Made by a program: the position numbers and the translations under genes
Notes under the pieces: model-generated
Databases searched by the model: none
What the model saw: the letters and a program-made list of their open reading frames with translations, nothing else
What the model was told of the DNA's origin: nothing
Origin: Sporosarcina sp. P13
GTDB taxonomy: Bacteria > Bacillota > Bacilli > Bacillales_A > Planococcaceae
NCBI RefSeq assembly: GCF_002743055.1
Contig: NZ_PDYM01000010.1
Span: 1 to 64,000, forward strand
Length of the DNA stretch: 64,000 bases
Reading direction: 5' to 3'
Shown here: one piece after another, positions 35,201 to 43,061 of the stretch
How the letters are laid out: each line of letters opens with the position of its first letter
How positions within the stretch are numbered: the first letter of the stretch is position 1

Positions 35201-35336
35201 TGAATTGAATCAGCCGATGGGAATTGCAGTCATTGGCGGATTAATTAGTTCAACATTTCTAACGTTGTATATCGTACCAATCATCTACAGTCTATTCGAT
35301 CGTGAAACGCGCCGTAAAGCGAAAGTGAAAGCATAA
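32268..35336 (+). CDS. RND-family efflux pump (AcrB/SwrC type)
   Basis: 1022-residue proton-driven exporter with 12 membrane helices and two large extracytoplasmic loops. Visible: first helix after SVKRPVFTLVTMFLI, TM4 region LALGIGMLVDNAIVVIENIERH with the two conserved acidic residues, and the second-half VGIVVNNGIVLVDYIN. Nearest known relative type is SwrC of B. subtilis (surfactin and drug resistance). ATG 32268 follows AAAGGA. No adaptor gene is adjacent, so it may act alone. Confidence 0.92.
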   Translation: MKISSFSVKRPVFTLVTMFLIIILGTVSFLKIPITLIPDLNPPIAVVVTNYPGASPTEVSEKITKPLEESLSTAPGLKSMQSSSQEGANLLFLMFDWSSVIDDVQMDILQRIDQVPMPEGANKPRFMKFDPSQFPVIQLSLHTVDKEADIRSIAEDLEKELRRINGVASVNVSGKIIKDVQVILDPEKLKEFGLAQSDVVQMIQASNVSMPGDSIDTNDGRRLTTRIISSIQSISDVRDIQLGANPLTGEKINVSDVADVALLEPKAQTKTRANDEQAVLLSVLQESGANTATVSKEFKSSLDELLKKDAYKGIESDVLFDQGDYVKLAIGNIGQSLILGGLFAMLVLFIFLRGIKSPVIIGVAIPYSVIVTFVLMYFADFSLNIMTLGALALGIGMLVDNAIVVIENIERHLAMGKHPEEAAKDGSKEVGGAITASTLTTLAVFVPVIFISGLIGQIFTEFALTISFSLFASLVVALTVVPMLASRLLKTPDELTKAKKRRSKGWKTFEKTVVWALGHRILVLVMTTILLGASGFGLLKVGTEFLPSTDEGFFSISIKLPNGSSLDSTNEVVKRIEEKIKKEQDVEVYVSLVGGTQQSMAQGGSEGNMAEMYVKLVPLDDRDRSVFEFVDEVQPAVLDEVGEDADVSFNMQTAAGSSPNTLTFSLNDTNEQRLEEAVTKLDKKLREVKTVTEVKNDLIDTVEEVKIEVDRQKASDVGLAPYQIAQTVSDVTRGVFATQIVFGKTGDVVGVNVSYDEKFRNSVDKLKELELKTPQNTFVTLKDVADVKIAEGPVAIQRVDQAHSITFTLKYLSSESLGDMTKRVNEIVDDLDLPTEVELSYGGDRELFESAINDMLLAIILAVVLVYMVMAAQFESFKYPFVIMFSVPLMIIGVSFGLFITDTPVSVTAVIGLLILVGIVVNNGIVLVDYINQRKEAGLSSYDAIISSVRDRVRPILMTALTTILGLLPLALGLGEGSELNQPMGIAVIGGLISSTFLTLYIVPIIYSLFDRETRRKAKVKA

Positions 35337-35347
35337 TAATTTAAACG

Positions 35348-35384
35348 AAAGACCGGCAGAGAGTAAAATTGCCGGTCTTTTTAA
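35348..35384 (+). terminator. Terminator of the RND gene
   Basis: AAAGACCGGC pairs with GCCGGTCTTT, then Ts. Confidence 0.85.
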
Positions 35385-35494
35385 TGTGTAACTAGATACG
35401 TATAATTTATGTGTATTTGAAATATAATGGTAGTATGAGTAGATTTTTTCAAGTGTACTGAAATTGAATAGTTCCACTGACACCGCCTAAATCA

Positions 35495-35523
35495 TTTGCA
35501 ATGAGAAGTTATTATGTTATAAT
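35495..35523 (+). promoter_or_regulatory. Sigma-A promoter of the riboswitch-terC transcript
   Basis: TTTGCA (35495-35500), 17-bp spacer, extended -10 TGTTATAAT ending 35523. Confidence 0.7.
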
Positions 35524-35551
35524 ACTTAAAAAGCATCTAATAACTTAATAA

Positions 35552-35712
35552 CTTTTGACGCAATGTCAAAGGGGAGTAGCTATAGGGAAACCTATTTCAT
35601 AGTCGTCAATACATGGACTTTTATCGCCATCGGTTATGATAGCTGGATTTTGAACGTGAAATTCCGACTTAGCGAGACCTTTGCCTATTATTAGGTGAGG
35701 GTCTTTTTATAT
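35552..35712 (+). ncRNA. yybP-ykoY manganese riboswitch with terminator
   Basis: Contains the conserved stretch AAAGGGGAGTAGCTATAGGG near 35569-35588, the second conserved region GTCGTCAATACA and CGGTTATGATAGCTGG further on. It ends with an expression-platform hairpin (AGACCTTTGCCT 35675-35686 with AGGTGAGGGTCT) followed by TTTTT. Mn2+ binding is known to favour antitermination in this class, and the gene downstream is a TerC/YkoY homologue, the standard partner. 35385-35494 holds nothing else I can identify. Confidence 0.92.
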
Positions 35713-35736
35713 TGTGAAAAATAAGGAGGAATTTTG

Positions 35737-36495
35737 TTGGATCCGATTTTATTAGAATACGCCTGGGTGCTTGTTGTCCTAATTGTACTTGAAGGTCTTT
35801 TAGCAACAGACAACGCAGTCGTTATGGCCGTAATGGTCAAGCATTTACCGAAACCGCAACAGAAAAAAGCATTATTTTATGGTTTAGTTGGAGCATTCGT
35901 CTTCCGATTCGGTGCATTGTTTATGATTACATTTTTGGTGAATATCTGGCAGATTCAAGCGTTAGGTGCAGCATACTTATTAATTATCTCTGCCAAAAAC
36001 ATATATGATAAAATAACGCATTCGCAAAAAGATCATCCTAATAAGAAGCCTAGAAAACAATCTGGTTTTTGGATGACCGTTTTCAAAGTAGAACTTGCTG
36101 ATATTGCATTTGCTTTAGACTCCATGTTGGCAGCAGTCGCTCTTGCGGTGACATTGCCTGAATTAGGTAATTTCCATGTAGGTGGTATCAACGGTGGACA
36201 ATTTGTTGTCATGTTACTTGGCGGTATGATTGGTTTGATTATGATACGTTTTGCTGCAAGAAAATTCGTTGTCTTGCTTGAAAAGTATCCAACACTAGAA
36301 ACAGCAGCTTTCTTAATTGTAGGTTGGGTAGGTGTGAAGTTGGTTGTCTTAACTTTGGCACATCCATCATTGCAAATCATACCTGAGACATTCCCACATT
36401 CTACATTATGGAAAACAATATTCTGGATCGTTCTCCTAGTCTTAGCGTTAGGCGGCTATGCACTTGCTGTTGTGAAGCAACGATTGAAAAAATAA
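35737..36495 (+). CDS. TerC-family protein, YkoY (MeeY)-like
   Basis: Integral membrane protein with about seven helices, family motif LLATDNAVVMAVMVKHLP and VELADIAFALDSMLAA (acidic residues in helices 1 and 4). In B. subtilis the homologues YkoY/YceF help metallate secreted manganese proteins or export Mn2+. Expression is expected to rise with Mn2+ through the riboswitch upstream. TTG 35737 is 7 nt from AAGGAGG; the TTG one codon before is also possible. Confidence 0.9.
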   Translation: MDPILLEYAWVLVVLIVLEGLLATDNAVVMAVMVKHLPKPQQKKALFYGLVGAFVFRFGALFMITFLVNIWQIQALGAAYLLIISAKNIYDKITHSQKDHPNKKPRKQSGFWMTVFKVELADIAFALDSMLAAVALAVTLPELGNFHVGGINGGQFVVMLLGGMIGLIMIRFAARKFVVLLEKYPTLETAAFLIVGWVGVKLVVLTLAHPSLQIIPETFPHSTLWKTIFWIVLLVLALGGYALAVVKQRLKK

Positions 36496-36501
36496 TATCA
36501 A

Positions 36502-36537
36502 AAAATCTTCTTCTACCTTTCGTGGAAGAGGATTTTT
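36502..36537 (+). terminator. Terminator of the terC gene
   Basis: AAAATCTTCTTCTAC pairs with GTGGAAGAGGATTTT, then T residues. Confidence 0.8.
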
Positions 36538-36559
36538 AATATGAAAACTTGATAATTGT

Positions 36560-36662
36560 TCCGGGATTTTCGGTAAGGATGTGCTTCCAACCTAGGCTTA
36601 TGTTCGCAAAAGCCGTTCACCGTAACGGCACTCGTTTAAGATGGTGACCGTAGCCTTTTTAA
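36560..36662 (+). ncRNA. Unidentified folded leader upstream of the potassium channel gene
   Basis: Hairpins CCG-GGATTTT-CGG (36561-36573), GCCGTT-CACCGT-AACGGC (36612-36629) and a closing AGGCT/AGCCT (36594-36598/36652-36656) followed by TTTTT. GTTCACC (36615-36621) can instead pair with GGTGAC (36643-36648) with one bulge, excluding the GCCGTT hairpin. This resembles a terminator with an alternative fold. It lacks the conserved sequences of the ydaO c-di-AMP class, and I cannot name it. Confidence 0.4.
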
Positions 36663-36815
36663 CTGTCTAGTTTATTAGCTGTTTGTGTAGATTATGATCG
36701 ACGGAAGGTTTAAAATGGATAAAAGTATGTAAAGTACCTTGTAAAGCTTTCTTTTCATTGATGCTTTTGATAAAGTAGGAAAATGAAGTTTTGTTATGAA
36801 AGGAAATTGAAAATA

Positions 36816-38165
36816 ATGAGGCTTTCCAGGGAAGTTTTTCATAAATTTACACCAGCGCAAATTATTGTATTTTATTATTTTCTGGCTATCGCTTTCTCAT
36901 ACCTCTTACTAAACTTGCCTGGTGTCTATAAACCGGGTGTGAGTGTCGCTTTTATTGATAGCTTATTCACTGCGGTAAGCGCCGTAAGTGTCACGGGATT
37001 ATCTCCAATCAGTATAGGTGAAACGTACTCGGTGTTCGGTCTATGTATGATTATGCTCGTTCTGCAACTAGGTGGAATTGGAATCATGTCACTAGGTACG
37101 TTTTTTTGGTTACTGGTCAAAAAAAAGATTGGAATGAGAGAACGGCAACTCATAATGGTCGACACGAATCAATATACATTGCAAGGTGTTGTTAAACTCA
37201 TTCGGCAAATTATAAAAATCATTGTTGCAATTGAGTTGATCGGTGGTACGATTCTTACGCTTTATATTTATCGTTTTTATAATTCGTTTAGTGAAGCACT
37301 ACTTAATGGAATGTTTATGTCTGTTTCTGCTACGACCAATGCCGGTTTTGATATTACTGGTTCATCGATGATGCCTTATCACAATGATTACTTTGTTCAA
37401 ATCATCTTAATGACGTTAATTATTCTAGGGGCCATCGGTTTCCCAGTATTGATTGAGATAAAGGCTTACTTCTCTAAAAAGGTTCCGAATTTTCGATTCT
37501 CTCTTTTTACAAAAATCACGACAGCTACTTTCGGTATGTTAATGGTATTAGGTACTGCGATGATCTGGTTACTAGAGTCTTTTCATTCGTTTAAAGGGAT
37601 GAGTTGGCACCAACAGTTTTTCACCGCGTTATTCCAATCTGTGTCTGCACGCTCCGCTGGGCTTGTGACGTATGACGTGACGAACTTCAGTGATGCGACC
37701 GACATACTAGTTAGTTCACTGATGTTTATTGGTGCATCTCCGAGTTCGGTCGGAGGTGGAATTCGTACAACGACATTTGCGATTGCGCTATTATTCCTTA
37801 TTAATTTTGCGAAGGGGAATGATGTGATCCATATTTTTAAACGCCAAATAAAATTAATCGATGTGTTCCGTTCGTACGCAGTAATTCTTGTAGCTTGTGT
37901 AATGGTAATGACCGCATTGCTTCTGTTGTTGCTTACAGAACCAGGTATTCCAGTCGTACCTTTACTATTTGAAATTACCTCAGCTTTTGGTACTTGTGGG
38001 ATGTCACTTGGTATCACATCAGAATTATCTGTAGTCGGTAAATTAATTATCATGGCATTGATGTTTATTGGTCGGGTAGGATTGATATCGTTTATTTACA
38101 CATTGGGTGGAAGAACGAATAAAACACCGTATCACTATCCGAAAGAGCGTGTAATTATCGGTTAA
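36816..38165 (+). CDS. ktrD: Ktr/Trk potassium uptake channel subunit (KtrD/KtrB-like)
   Basis: Membrane subunit of a Na+-dependent K+ uptake system, four M1-P-M2 repeats with selectivity segments such as SAVSVTGL, SATTNAGF, SARSAGL and FGTCGMSLG. 449 residues from ATG 36816 (MRLSREVFHKFTPAQI); ATG 36783 is possible but extends beyond the family start. The gating subunit KtrC is encoded separately at 51601, as KtrC and KtrD are in B. subtilis. KtrB versus KtrD is a guess from that context. Confidence 0.88.
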   Translation: MRLSREVFHKFTPAQIIVFYYFLAIAFSYLLLNLPGVYKPGVSVAFIDSLFTAVSAVSVTGLSPISIGETYSVFGLCMIMLVLQLGGIGIMSLGTFFWLLVKKKIGMRERQLIMVDTNQYTLQGVVKLIRQIIKIIVAIELIGGTILTLYIYRFYNSFSEALLNGMFMSVSATTNAGFDITGSSMMPYHNDYFVQIILMTLIILGAIGFPVLIEIKAYFSKKVPNFRFSLFTKITTATFGMLMVLGTAMIWLLESFHSFKGMSWHQQFFTALFQSVSARSAGLVTYDVTNFSDATDILVSSLMFIGASPSSVGGGIRTTTFAIALLFLINFAKGNDVIHIFKRQIKLIDVFRSYAVILVACVMVMTALLLLLLTEPGIPVVPLLFEITSAFGTCGMSLGITSELSVVGKLIIMALMFIGRVGLISFIYTLGGRTNKTPYHYPKERVIIG

Positions 38166-38171
38166 TAAAGT

Positions 38172-38208
38172 AAAAGCAGTATGAGAAAAAATCTCATACT
38201 GCTTTTTT
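38172..38208. terminator. Bidirectional terminator
   Basis: Perfect stem AAAAGCAGTATGAGA (38172-38186) with TCTCATACTGCTTTT (38192-38206) between convergent genes. Confidence 0.88.
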
Positions 38209-39973
38209 ATTGATATTTTTTTGTGGATACTATAGCTGTTTCTGAAAGGTGATAGTACTGAACTTTTTTGCCTGGACTATATTGGATGATAATATAGCCA
38301 GGATCCATTGTGACAGTTAGATTTTCTTCAAGCTTTGCAGTAGTATCGGTGATGAATACTTGCTTTCTAATTGTCCGTTCTGTATGGCCGAGTGATTCAA
38401 AAGCATCGCCTAAAAGATATGGTGAGCTAACGAGTAATTGATTGATCTCTTTTAAACGTTCTTCCTGCAAAGTAGAAGAAGGAGCCCACCAAATTTTTCT
38501 TGGTAAAAACTTTTGATGCATCAAGTAATCGATTTTCATCAAACTTTGTGCTACGGCTGTATCAACATCCAATACTTCTTTTAAAAATCGTTCCAGGCGA
38601 GTGAATAAGTCTTCAAATTGATGGCCAATTCGGGACCAGCCTTGTTTTTCCCAGAAGGCGCCAAACAGTTGGAAGAAGTCGAATGGGGTATCGACTAACT
38701 CTGTAACGATATATTCCATAGAGTGTATAAATCGTCCTGAATTCCAATATTTTTCGAGAATGTCTTCTGTTTGTTTAATCTTCAGCATATCATCAAATGA
38801 CAGTACATTATTCGATACGATTTCGTAAGGAGCTGTGTCGATAAAACGATAACCGTATTGTTCCGCTTGAATACGTAGCCCTGTACCACGTAATAATTTT
38901 AAGAATCCAAGCTGAAGTTCCTCAGGTCGCAATTCAAATACTTCATTGAATGTATCACGGAAAGATGCGTAATCTTCTTCGGGTAATCCAGCGATTAAAT
39001 CGAGGTGCTGTGCAATTTTTCCGCCTTCTTTGACCAACGTCACGGTGCGAGAAAGCTTTGTGAAGTTCTGTCGTCTTTTGACGAGTTCATTTGTCAAATC
39101 ATTCGTTGACTGCACACCGATTTCAAATCTGAACAATCCCGCTGGAGCTTCTTCATTTAAAAATTGAATAACTTCCGGTCGCATAATATCCCCGGTAATC
39201 TCAAATTGGAAAACAGTTCCTGGCTTGTGCTCATCAATGAGAAACTGGAACATTTCCATCGCGTAACTGCGGCTAATATTGAATGTGCGATCGACAAACT
39301 TTATCGTCTTGGCACCATGCTCCATCAAATAACGAATATCCTCTTTAATGGCTTCACGATTGAAGTATCTGACACCTACTTCGATAGAGGAAAGACAGAA
39401 TTGACAAGAGAATGGACAGCCTCGACTTGTTTCGATGTAAATCACGCGATTCGGGAGATGCGATAAGTCTTCAGCAAAACGAAAAGGGGAGGGTAATGTA
39501 CGCAAATCCAATTTAGGTCCTGGTGCAGTAATCTTCAATTGCTCATCTTGTCTGTAGGCAATTCCCTGAACGTCTGAAATTTCCATTTGTCCGTCGATTG
39601 CGTAAAGAAGATCTTTGAATGTTCGCTCGCCTTCACCAATAACGATATAATCAATTTCGGGTACTCGTGCTAACCATTGGTCATAATCGTAAGTCACTTC
39701 AGGTCCACCGCAGACGATAATAGTTTCAGGACTAGTTAATTTTAGTAACCGAATCACTTGAATTGTTTCTTCAATATTCCAGATGTATGCACTGAAACCG
39801 ACAACTTGTGGAGTGTGTTGATAAAGTTCTGAAACAATCGACAGGGTAGGATCGTGAATTGTGAATTCTGCAAGTTCACAATGGAATTCTGGTTCGGCAT
39901 AGGCCTTTAGATAGCGTATTGCGATATTGGTGTGTATGTATTTTGCATTTAAAGTAGATAGAACGATTTTCAT
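38207..39973 (-). CDS. B12-binding radical SAM protein with DUF4080 C-terminus
   Basis: 588 residues: N-terminal cobalamin-binding domain (about 1-130, VVGFSAYIWNIEE, CGGPEVTYD, YIVIGEGE), radical SAM domain with the 4Fe-4S motif GCPFSCQFC near 195, and a C-terminal DUF4080 region. Members probably do B12-dependent methylation or other radical chemistry, but I know no assigned substrate. The frame is followed by a bidirectional terminator; ATG 39973 is 7 nt from AAGGAG. Single-gene unit. Confidence 0.87.
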   Translation of the reverse strand: MKIVLSTLNAKYIHTNIAIRYLKAYAEPEFHCELAEFTIHDPTLSIVSELYQHTPQVVGFSAYIWNIEETIQVIRLLKLTSPETIIVCGGPEVTYDYDQWLARVPEIDYIVIGEGERTFKDLLYAIDGQMEISDVQGIAYRQDEQLKITAPGPKLDLRTLPSPFRFAEDLSHLPNRVIYIETSRGCPFSCQFCLSSIEVGVRYFNREAIKEDIRYLMEHGAKTIKFVDRTFNISRSYAMEMFQFLIDEHKPGTVFQFEITGDIMRPEVIQFLNEEAPAGLFRFEIGVQSTNDLTNELVKRRQNFTKLSRTVTLVKEGGKIAQHLDLIAGLPEEDYASFRDTFNEVFELRPEELQLGFLKLLRGTGLRIQAEQYGYRFIDTAPYEIVSNNVLSFDDMLKIKQTEDILEKYWNSGRFIHSMEYIVTELVDTPFDFFQLFGAFWEKQGWSRIGHQFEDLFTRLERFLKEVLDVDTAVAQSLMKIDYLMHQKFLPRKIWWAPSSTLQEERLKEINQLLVSSPYLLGDAFESLGHTERTIRKQVFITDTTAKLEENLTVTMDPGYIIIQYSPGKKVQYYHLSETAIVSTKKYQ

Positions 39974-40140
39974 TTGTAATCTCCTTAAAAGATGATGTAA
40001 GATAACTATAATTTAAATAAAACTTTATACCTATTCTAAAGAATTTGTAATTATGACATAATTGAGTACCAAATAGGGTGATTTCCAAAAATAGTGAATT
40101 TTAATATTGTTACTCGGATTTTGAATGAGGGGGTCATGGT

Positions 40141-41538
40141 TTGGTAATGAAGATGGTGGACATCGATAAGTATCTTGAAAGTTCTCTTAATAAACTGATC
40201 ATCAATAAAAATGGCGATATACTAGGAATGACAAGAACGCTGAAAAATATGGTGAATGAAAAAGGGATGCCGAGCCATATTTCAGAAATATTTGATGAAC
40301 TGTTATTTGAAAAAATACAAGTTATTCTTGCAAGTAATCCACAAATTCAAACAATCATCCAGGATTCATTAGCGGGGAACTTACTAATTTCCAATGGACA
40401 TTATGTATCTTGTCATATTATATATCAGATGGACATTGAAAGGGCAATTATTACGGTAAATTTATATGAACAACAAAAGTCATTGAGTCAATTATACGAA
40501 AATGCTTTCCTATCATCATCAAATCCATTAGCAATTATGAATGAAAAAGGCTTTTTTGTATCAGTGAATAATGAGTTTAATAAAATTTTCCACTTTCCAA
40601 CCAGCAATAATAATATTCATTTGAAAACATTTTTAGGGAATTTCCAGCAAGCTGAAAGTTTTAATCATACGGAATTTTTGCTTCGCGCAAAGAATGAAGC
40701 ATTTTCACAAATAAAAGTCTCGTACCAACTGTATGGAGAAACTAAATATTTCAATATAATCGTGAAGATGGATCCGAAAACAGAGATGTTCATCTTAAAA
40801 ATAATAGATATAACTGAACATGAGCACCTCTTTGACTTATTAGCCCACTCTGATCAATTAAGCACGACAGGAGAAATTGCGGCGAGTATTGCGCACGAAG
40901 TTCGGAATCCTATGACAACGCTACAAGGCTTTCTACAGCTACTCGAGCATGAAGTGACAGGCAATGCGCATAAATATGTCACGGTCATACAAGAAGAAGT
41001 AAAGCGTATGAACGAGATTTTAAACGAGATGCTTTCGCTTTCAAAACCAATGGTCGATGAAGTCACCATCTTTTCGCTTTCTGTTTTAATGGAAGAAGTA
41101 TTGGTATTACTTAGACCAAAAGCCTTGCTAGATCAAATCAATATAGTAAATGAAGTATGTGTAGTGGAATCTGTCTTAATCAAAGCGAATCCTAATCGTA
41201 TTAAGCAGGTACTAGTGAATCTGCTGAAAAACGCGATGGAAGCAATGGAACCTAAAGGAACATTAAATGTTAAGATTTGTGAACTTACAGAGAACGCAGT
41301 GGAGGTCTACATTTCTGATACAGGTAAGGGCATGAGTGAAAAAATGATGGAAAAGATCTTTTTACCGTTTGTTTCTGAAAAAGAAGGAGGTACAGGTCTA
41401 GGGCTCCCATTTGTTAAAAAAACGATGCATGAATACGGGGGGACGATTTCGGTAACGAGTGAAGTTGGAAAAGGCTCTGTATTCAAGCTGAGCTTCCCCC
41501 GAATAAACGTAGGCGTTTCAAAAGTAGAGTGTTCATGA
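40141..41538 (+). CDS. Second orphan PAS histidine kinase
   Basis: 465 residues, no membrane helices. An N-terminal domain of unknown type (1-110), a PAS domain (about 115-230, NAFLSSSNPLAIMNEKGFFVSVNNEF), HisKA with His252 in SIAHEVRNPMTTLQGF and HATPase with NLLKNAMEAMEP, DTGKGMSEK, GTGLGLPFVKK. Domain style fits sporulation-type kinases (KinA/KinE-like). TTG 40141 is 7 nt from GAGGGGG; ATG 40147 is an alternative. A Spo0E-type phosphatase lies 1.2 kb downstream. No partner regulator adjoins. Confidence 0.87.
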   Translation: MVMKMVDIDKYLESSLNKLIINKNGDILGMTRTLKNMVNEKGMPSHISEIFDELLFEKIQVILASNPQIQTIIQDSLAGNLLISNGHYVSCHIIYQMDIERAIITVNLYEQQKSLSQLYENAFLSSSNPLAIMNEKGFFVSVNNEFNKIFHFPTSNNNIHLKTFLGNFQQAESFNHTEFLLRAKNEAFSQIKVSYQLYGETKYFNIIVKMDPKTEMFILKIIDITEHEHLFDLLAHSDQLSTTGEIAASIAHEVRNPMTTLQGFLQLLEHEVTGNAHKYVTVIQEEVKRMNEILNEMLSLSKPMVDEVTIFSLSVLMEEVLVLLRPKALLDQINIVNEVCVVESVLIKANPNRIKQVLVNLLKNAMEAMEPKGTLNVKICELTENAVEVYISDTGKGMSEKMMEKIFLPFVSEKEGGTGLGLPFVKKTMHEYGGTISVTSEVGKGSVFKLSFPRINVGVSKVECS

Positions 41539-41543
41539 TAAGA

Positions 41544-41585
41544 ACTAAAAAGGCTGAACTGCATAAGCGGTTCAGCCTTTTTAGT
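41544..41585. terminator. Bidirectional terminator
   Basis: ACTAAAAAGGCTGAAC pairs perfectly with GTTCAGCCTTTTTAGT around a 10-nt loop. Confidence 0.88.
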
Positions 41586-41595
41586 CGGTAGATTA

Positions 41596-42225
41596 TCACT
41601 TGATTGTAGATGCCATTTGTTTGAACTCTTTGATATGATCGTTATCTTCTGCAGCATAAATAGTCACCCGTACAAGCTTATCTTCACGTTCGATCACAAA
41701 TCCTTTGAAGTAACCTTCAGCAGAATCCACCACCGCACCTTTAACGTTGATGATTCCTTCGTCTTTAGGAAGTTCAGCTTTATCTGTTACTTCTTTTGGG
41801 GTTTCACCATCACTTGAAGCTACTAATAACTCTTGCATATTTTCATAAAGTTCATCAAAAGTATAAGATTCTTCGCCTTTTGGCATCGTTTCAATACGCA
41901 TGAATAGGCTGCTATCCTCTTCAAGATATAAACTGTCTCGACCAGGTTCTTCACTTGTTAATAAATAGTTAGGAAGGACCATTATGGAATAGTCTTGTTC
42001 ATCGCTTTGTGTTTCAACTGCATCTTTCATTACGTCTGTTTCCGGTTCTTCGACAGCTACTGGGACGTCGTCTTCGCCATCTGTTTCTGGACTCGTTACA
42101 GGTTCTTCTGCAATAGTTCCAGTCGTAACATCTGGTTCTGTTACATCTGTGTCTGAGGTCCCGCAAGCTGCAAGCATTACAGATACAGCGAATGAAGCGA
42201 AAACGATACGCCATTTATTATTCAT
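41596..42225 (-). CDS. Uncharacterised lipoprotein
   Basis: 209 residues with signal peptide and lipobox MLAACG (Cys21), then a long Asp/Glu/Thr/Pro-rich linker (about 22-80) and a C-terminal globular domain (YSIMVLPNYLLTSEEPGRDSLYL...VRVTIYAAEDNDHIKEFKQMASTIK). Surface-anchored; no function recognised. ATG 42225 follows AGGGAG. Convergent with the kinase gene. Confidence 0.8.
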   Translation of the reverse strand: MNNKWRIVFASFAVSVMLAACGTSDTDVTEPDVTTGTIAEEPVTSPETDGEDDVPVAVEEPETDVMKDAVETQSDEQDYSIMVLPNYLLTSEEPGRDSLYLEEDSSLFMRIETMPKGEESYTFDELYENMQELLVASSDGETPKEVTDKAELPKDEGIINVKGAVVDSAEGYFKGFVIEREDKLVRVTIYAAEDNDHIKEFKQMASTIK

Positions 42226-42284
42226 ATTGAAACACTCCCTTATTTAAGTATCTAGTAATTGGACGGACAGTTAAGAATAAAGTT

Positions 42285-42473
42285 TCATTTGTTTGCGCTG
42301 TGAATAATTGTATAGCGTTTATGGTTGATTACGGTTTTTTCTTCCATGGATGATTCATCAAAGTCTTCCATATACGTCAAATCAACAATAACGGAGTTCT
42401 CGTTTACTTTTTCTACAATACCTTGTAAGCCTTCTTTAAATTCAATAATATCTCCGATTTCTGCAATCGTCAT
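42285..42473 (-). CDS. DUF2187 family protein (YkvS-like)
   Basis: 62-residue single-domain beta protein (IGDIIEFKEGLQGIVEKVNENSVIVDLTYMEDF), typical of the DUF2187/YkvS family whose fold resembles small KOW/SH3 barrels. ATG 42473 follows AAAGGA. No known function. Confidence 0.82.
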   Translation of the reverse strand: MTIAEIGDIIEFKEGLQGIVEKVNENSVIVDLTYMEDFDESSMEEKTVINHKRYTIIHSANK

Positions 42474-42615
42474 CTGGTTACATCCTTTCTTTATTCATGA
42501 ATACTACTTTATAGTAGAATGAATAAATTAATATGAGAATCACTTAATAGTTTGCCTTAAAATGTGTAAAAGGTAAAGTATTATCTTTAAAAAATACATC
42601 TGAAAATATAGCCAC

Positions 42616-42632
42616 TGTCGAGAATTGTCGAG
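42616..42632 (+). promoter_or_regulatory. Tandem 0A-box-like sites upstream of the Spo0E-type gene
   Basis: Two copies of TGTCGAGAA (from 42616 and 42626), exactly 10 bp apart, each matching six of seven bases of the Spo0A box TGTCGAA, 9 bp upstream of the -35 at 42641. Suggests Spo0A~P feedback on this gene. Confidence 0.45.
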
Positions 42633-42640
42633 AACTTTCT

Positions 42641-42669
42641 AAGACAAATTTTTATGATTTGAGTATACT
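42641..42669 (+). promoter_or_regulatory. Sigma-A-like promoter of the Spo0E-type gene
   Basis: AAGACA (42641-42646), 17-bp spacer, TATACT (42664-42669). Confidence 0.55.
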
Positions 42670-42705
42670 ATAGGATGAAACCAAATACGATGGAAGGTGT
42701 TTGTT

Positions 42706-42897
42706 TTGAAGTGTAACTGTGAATTAGAAATTGAACATCTTAGGAATCAGTTAATAAAAGTTGCTCAAGAAGAAGGCATGCATGCTAAGCGCACAATTAT
42801 TCTTAGTCGCAAATTAGACTTGTTGATTAATAAGTTTGTAAAGTCAAGTATAGATAAAGATTCATCAAAATACGGAAGTAATGTTTATAAAGAGTAA
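42706..42897 (+). CDS. Spo0E-family aspartyl-phosphate phosphatase
   Basis: 63-residue two-helix protein with the Spo0E signature SxxLDxLI seen as LSRKLDLLINKF, preceded by HLRNQLIKVAQEEGM. The family removes phosphate from Spo0A~P and delays sporulation. TTG 42706 is 8 nt from GGAAGG; GTG 42697 overlaps the ribosome site and is unlikely. Has its own promoter and possible 0A boxes. Confidence 0.85.
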   Translation: MKCNCELEIEHLRNQLIKVAQEEGMHAKRTIILSRKLDLLINKFVKSSIDKDSSKYGSNVYKE

Positions 42898-42949
42898 AAA
42901 GGGGCATACTTATTATGAACACAGCAACATTATCATTTCCCCCTTTTGT

Positions 42950-42989
42950 GGACCAATCTTAATTATAAGATTGGTCCTCTTTTTTTTTT
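42950..42989 (+). terminator. Terminator after the Spo0E-type gene
   Basis: GGACCAATCTT (42950-42960) pairs perfectly with AAGATTGGTCC (42967-42977), followed by a long T run. Confidence 0.88.
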
Positions 42990-43061
42990 GCTCGCGTTAT
43001 TGTAAAAATATTTCAACTTCGATACGATAGAATATATGGATACTATATGAGGAGTGTTAGT

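Noticed and set aside
36560-36662. ydaO-type c-di-AMP riboswitch before ktrD
   Set aside because: Gene context fits, but none of the conserved ydaO core sequences is present; kept only as an unidentified fold.
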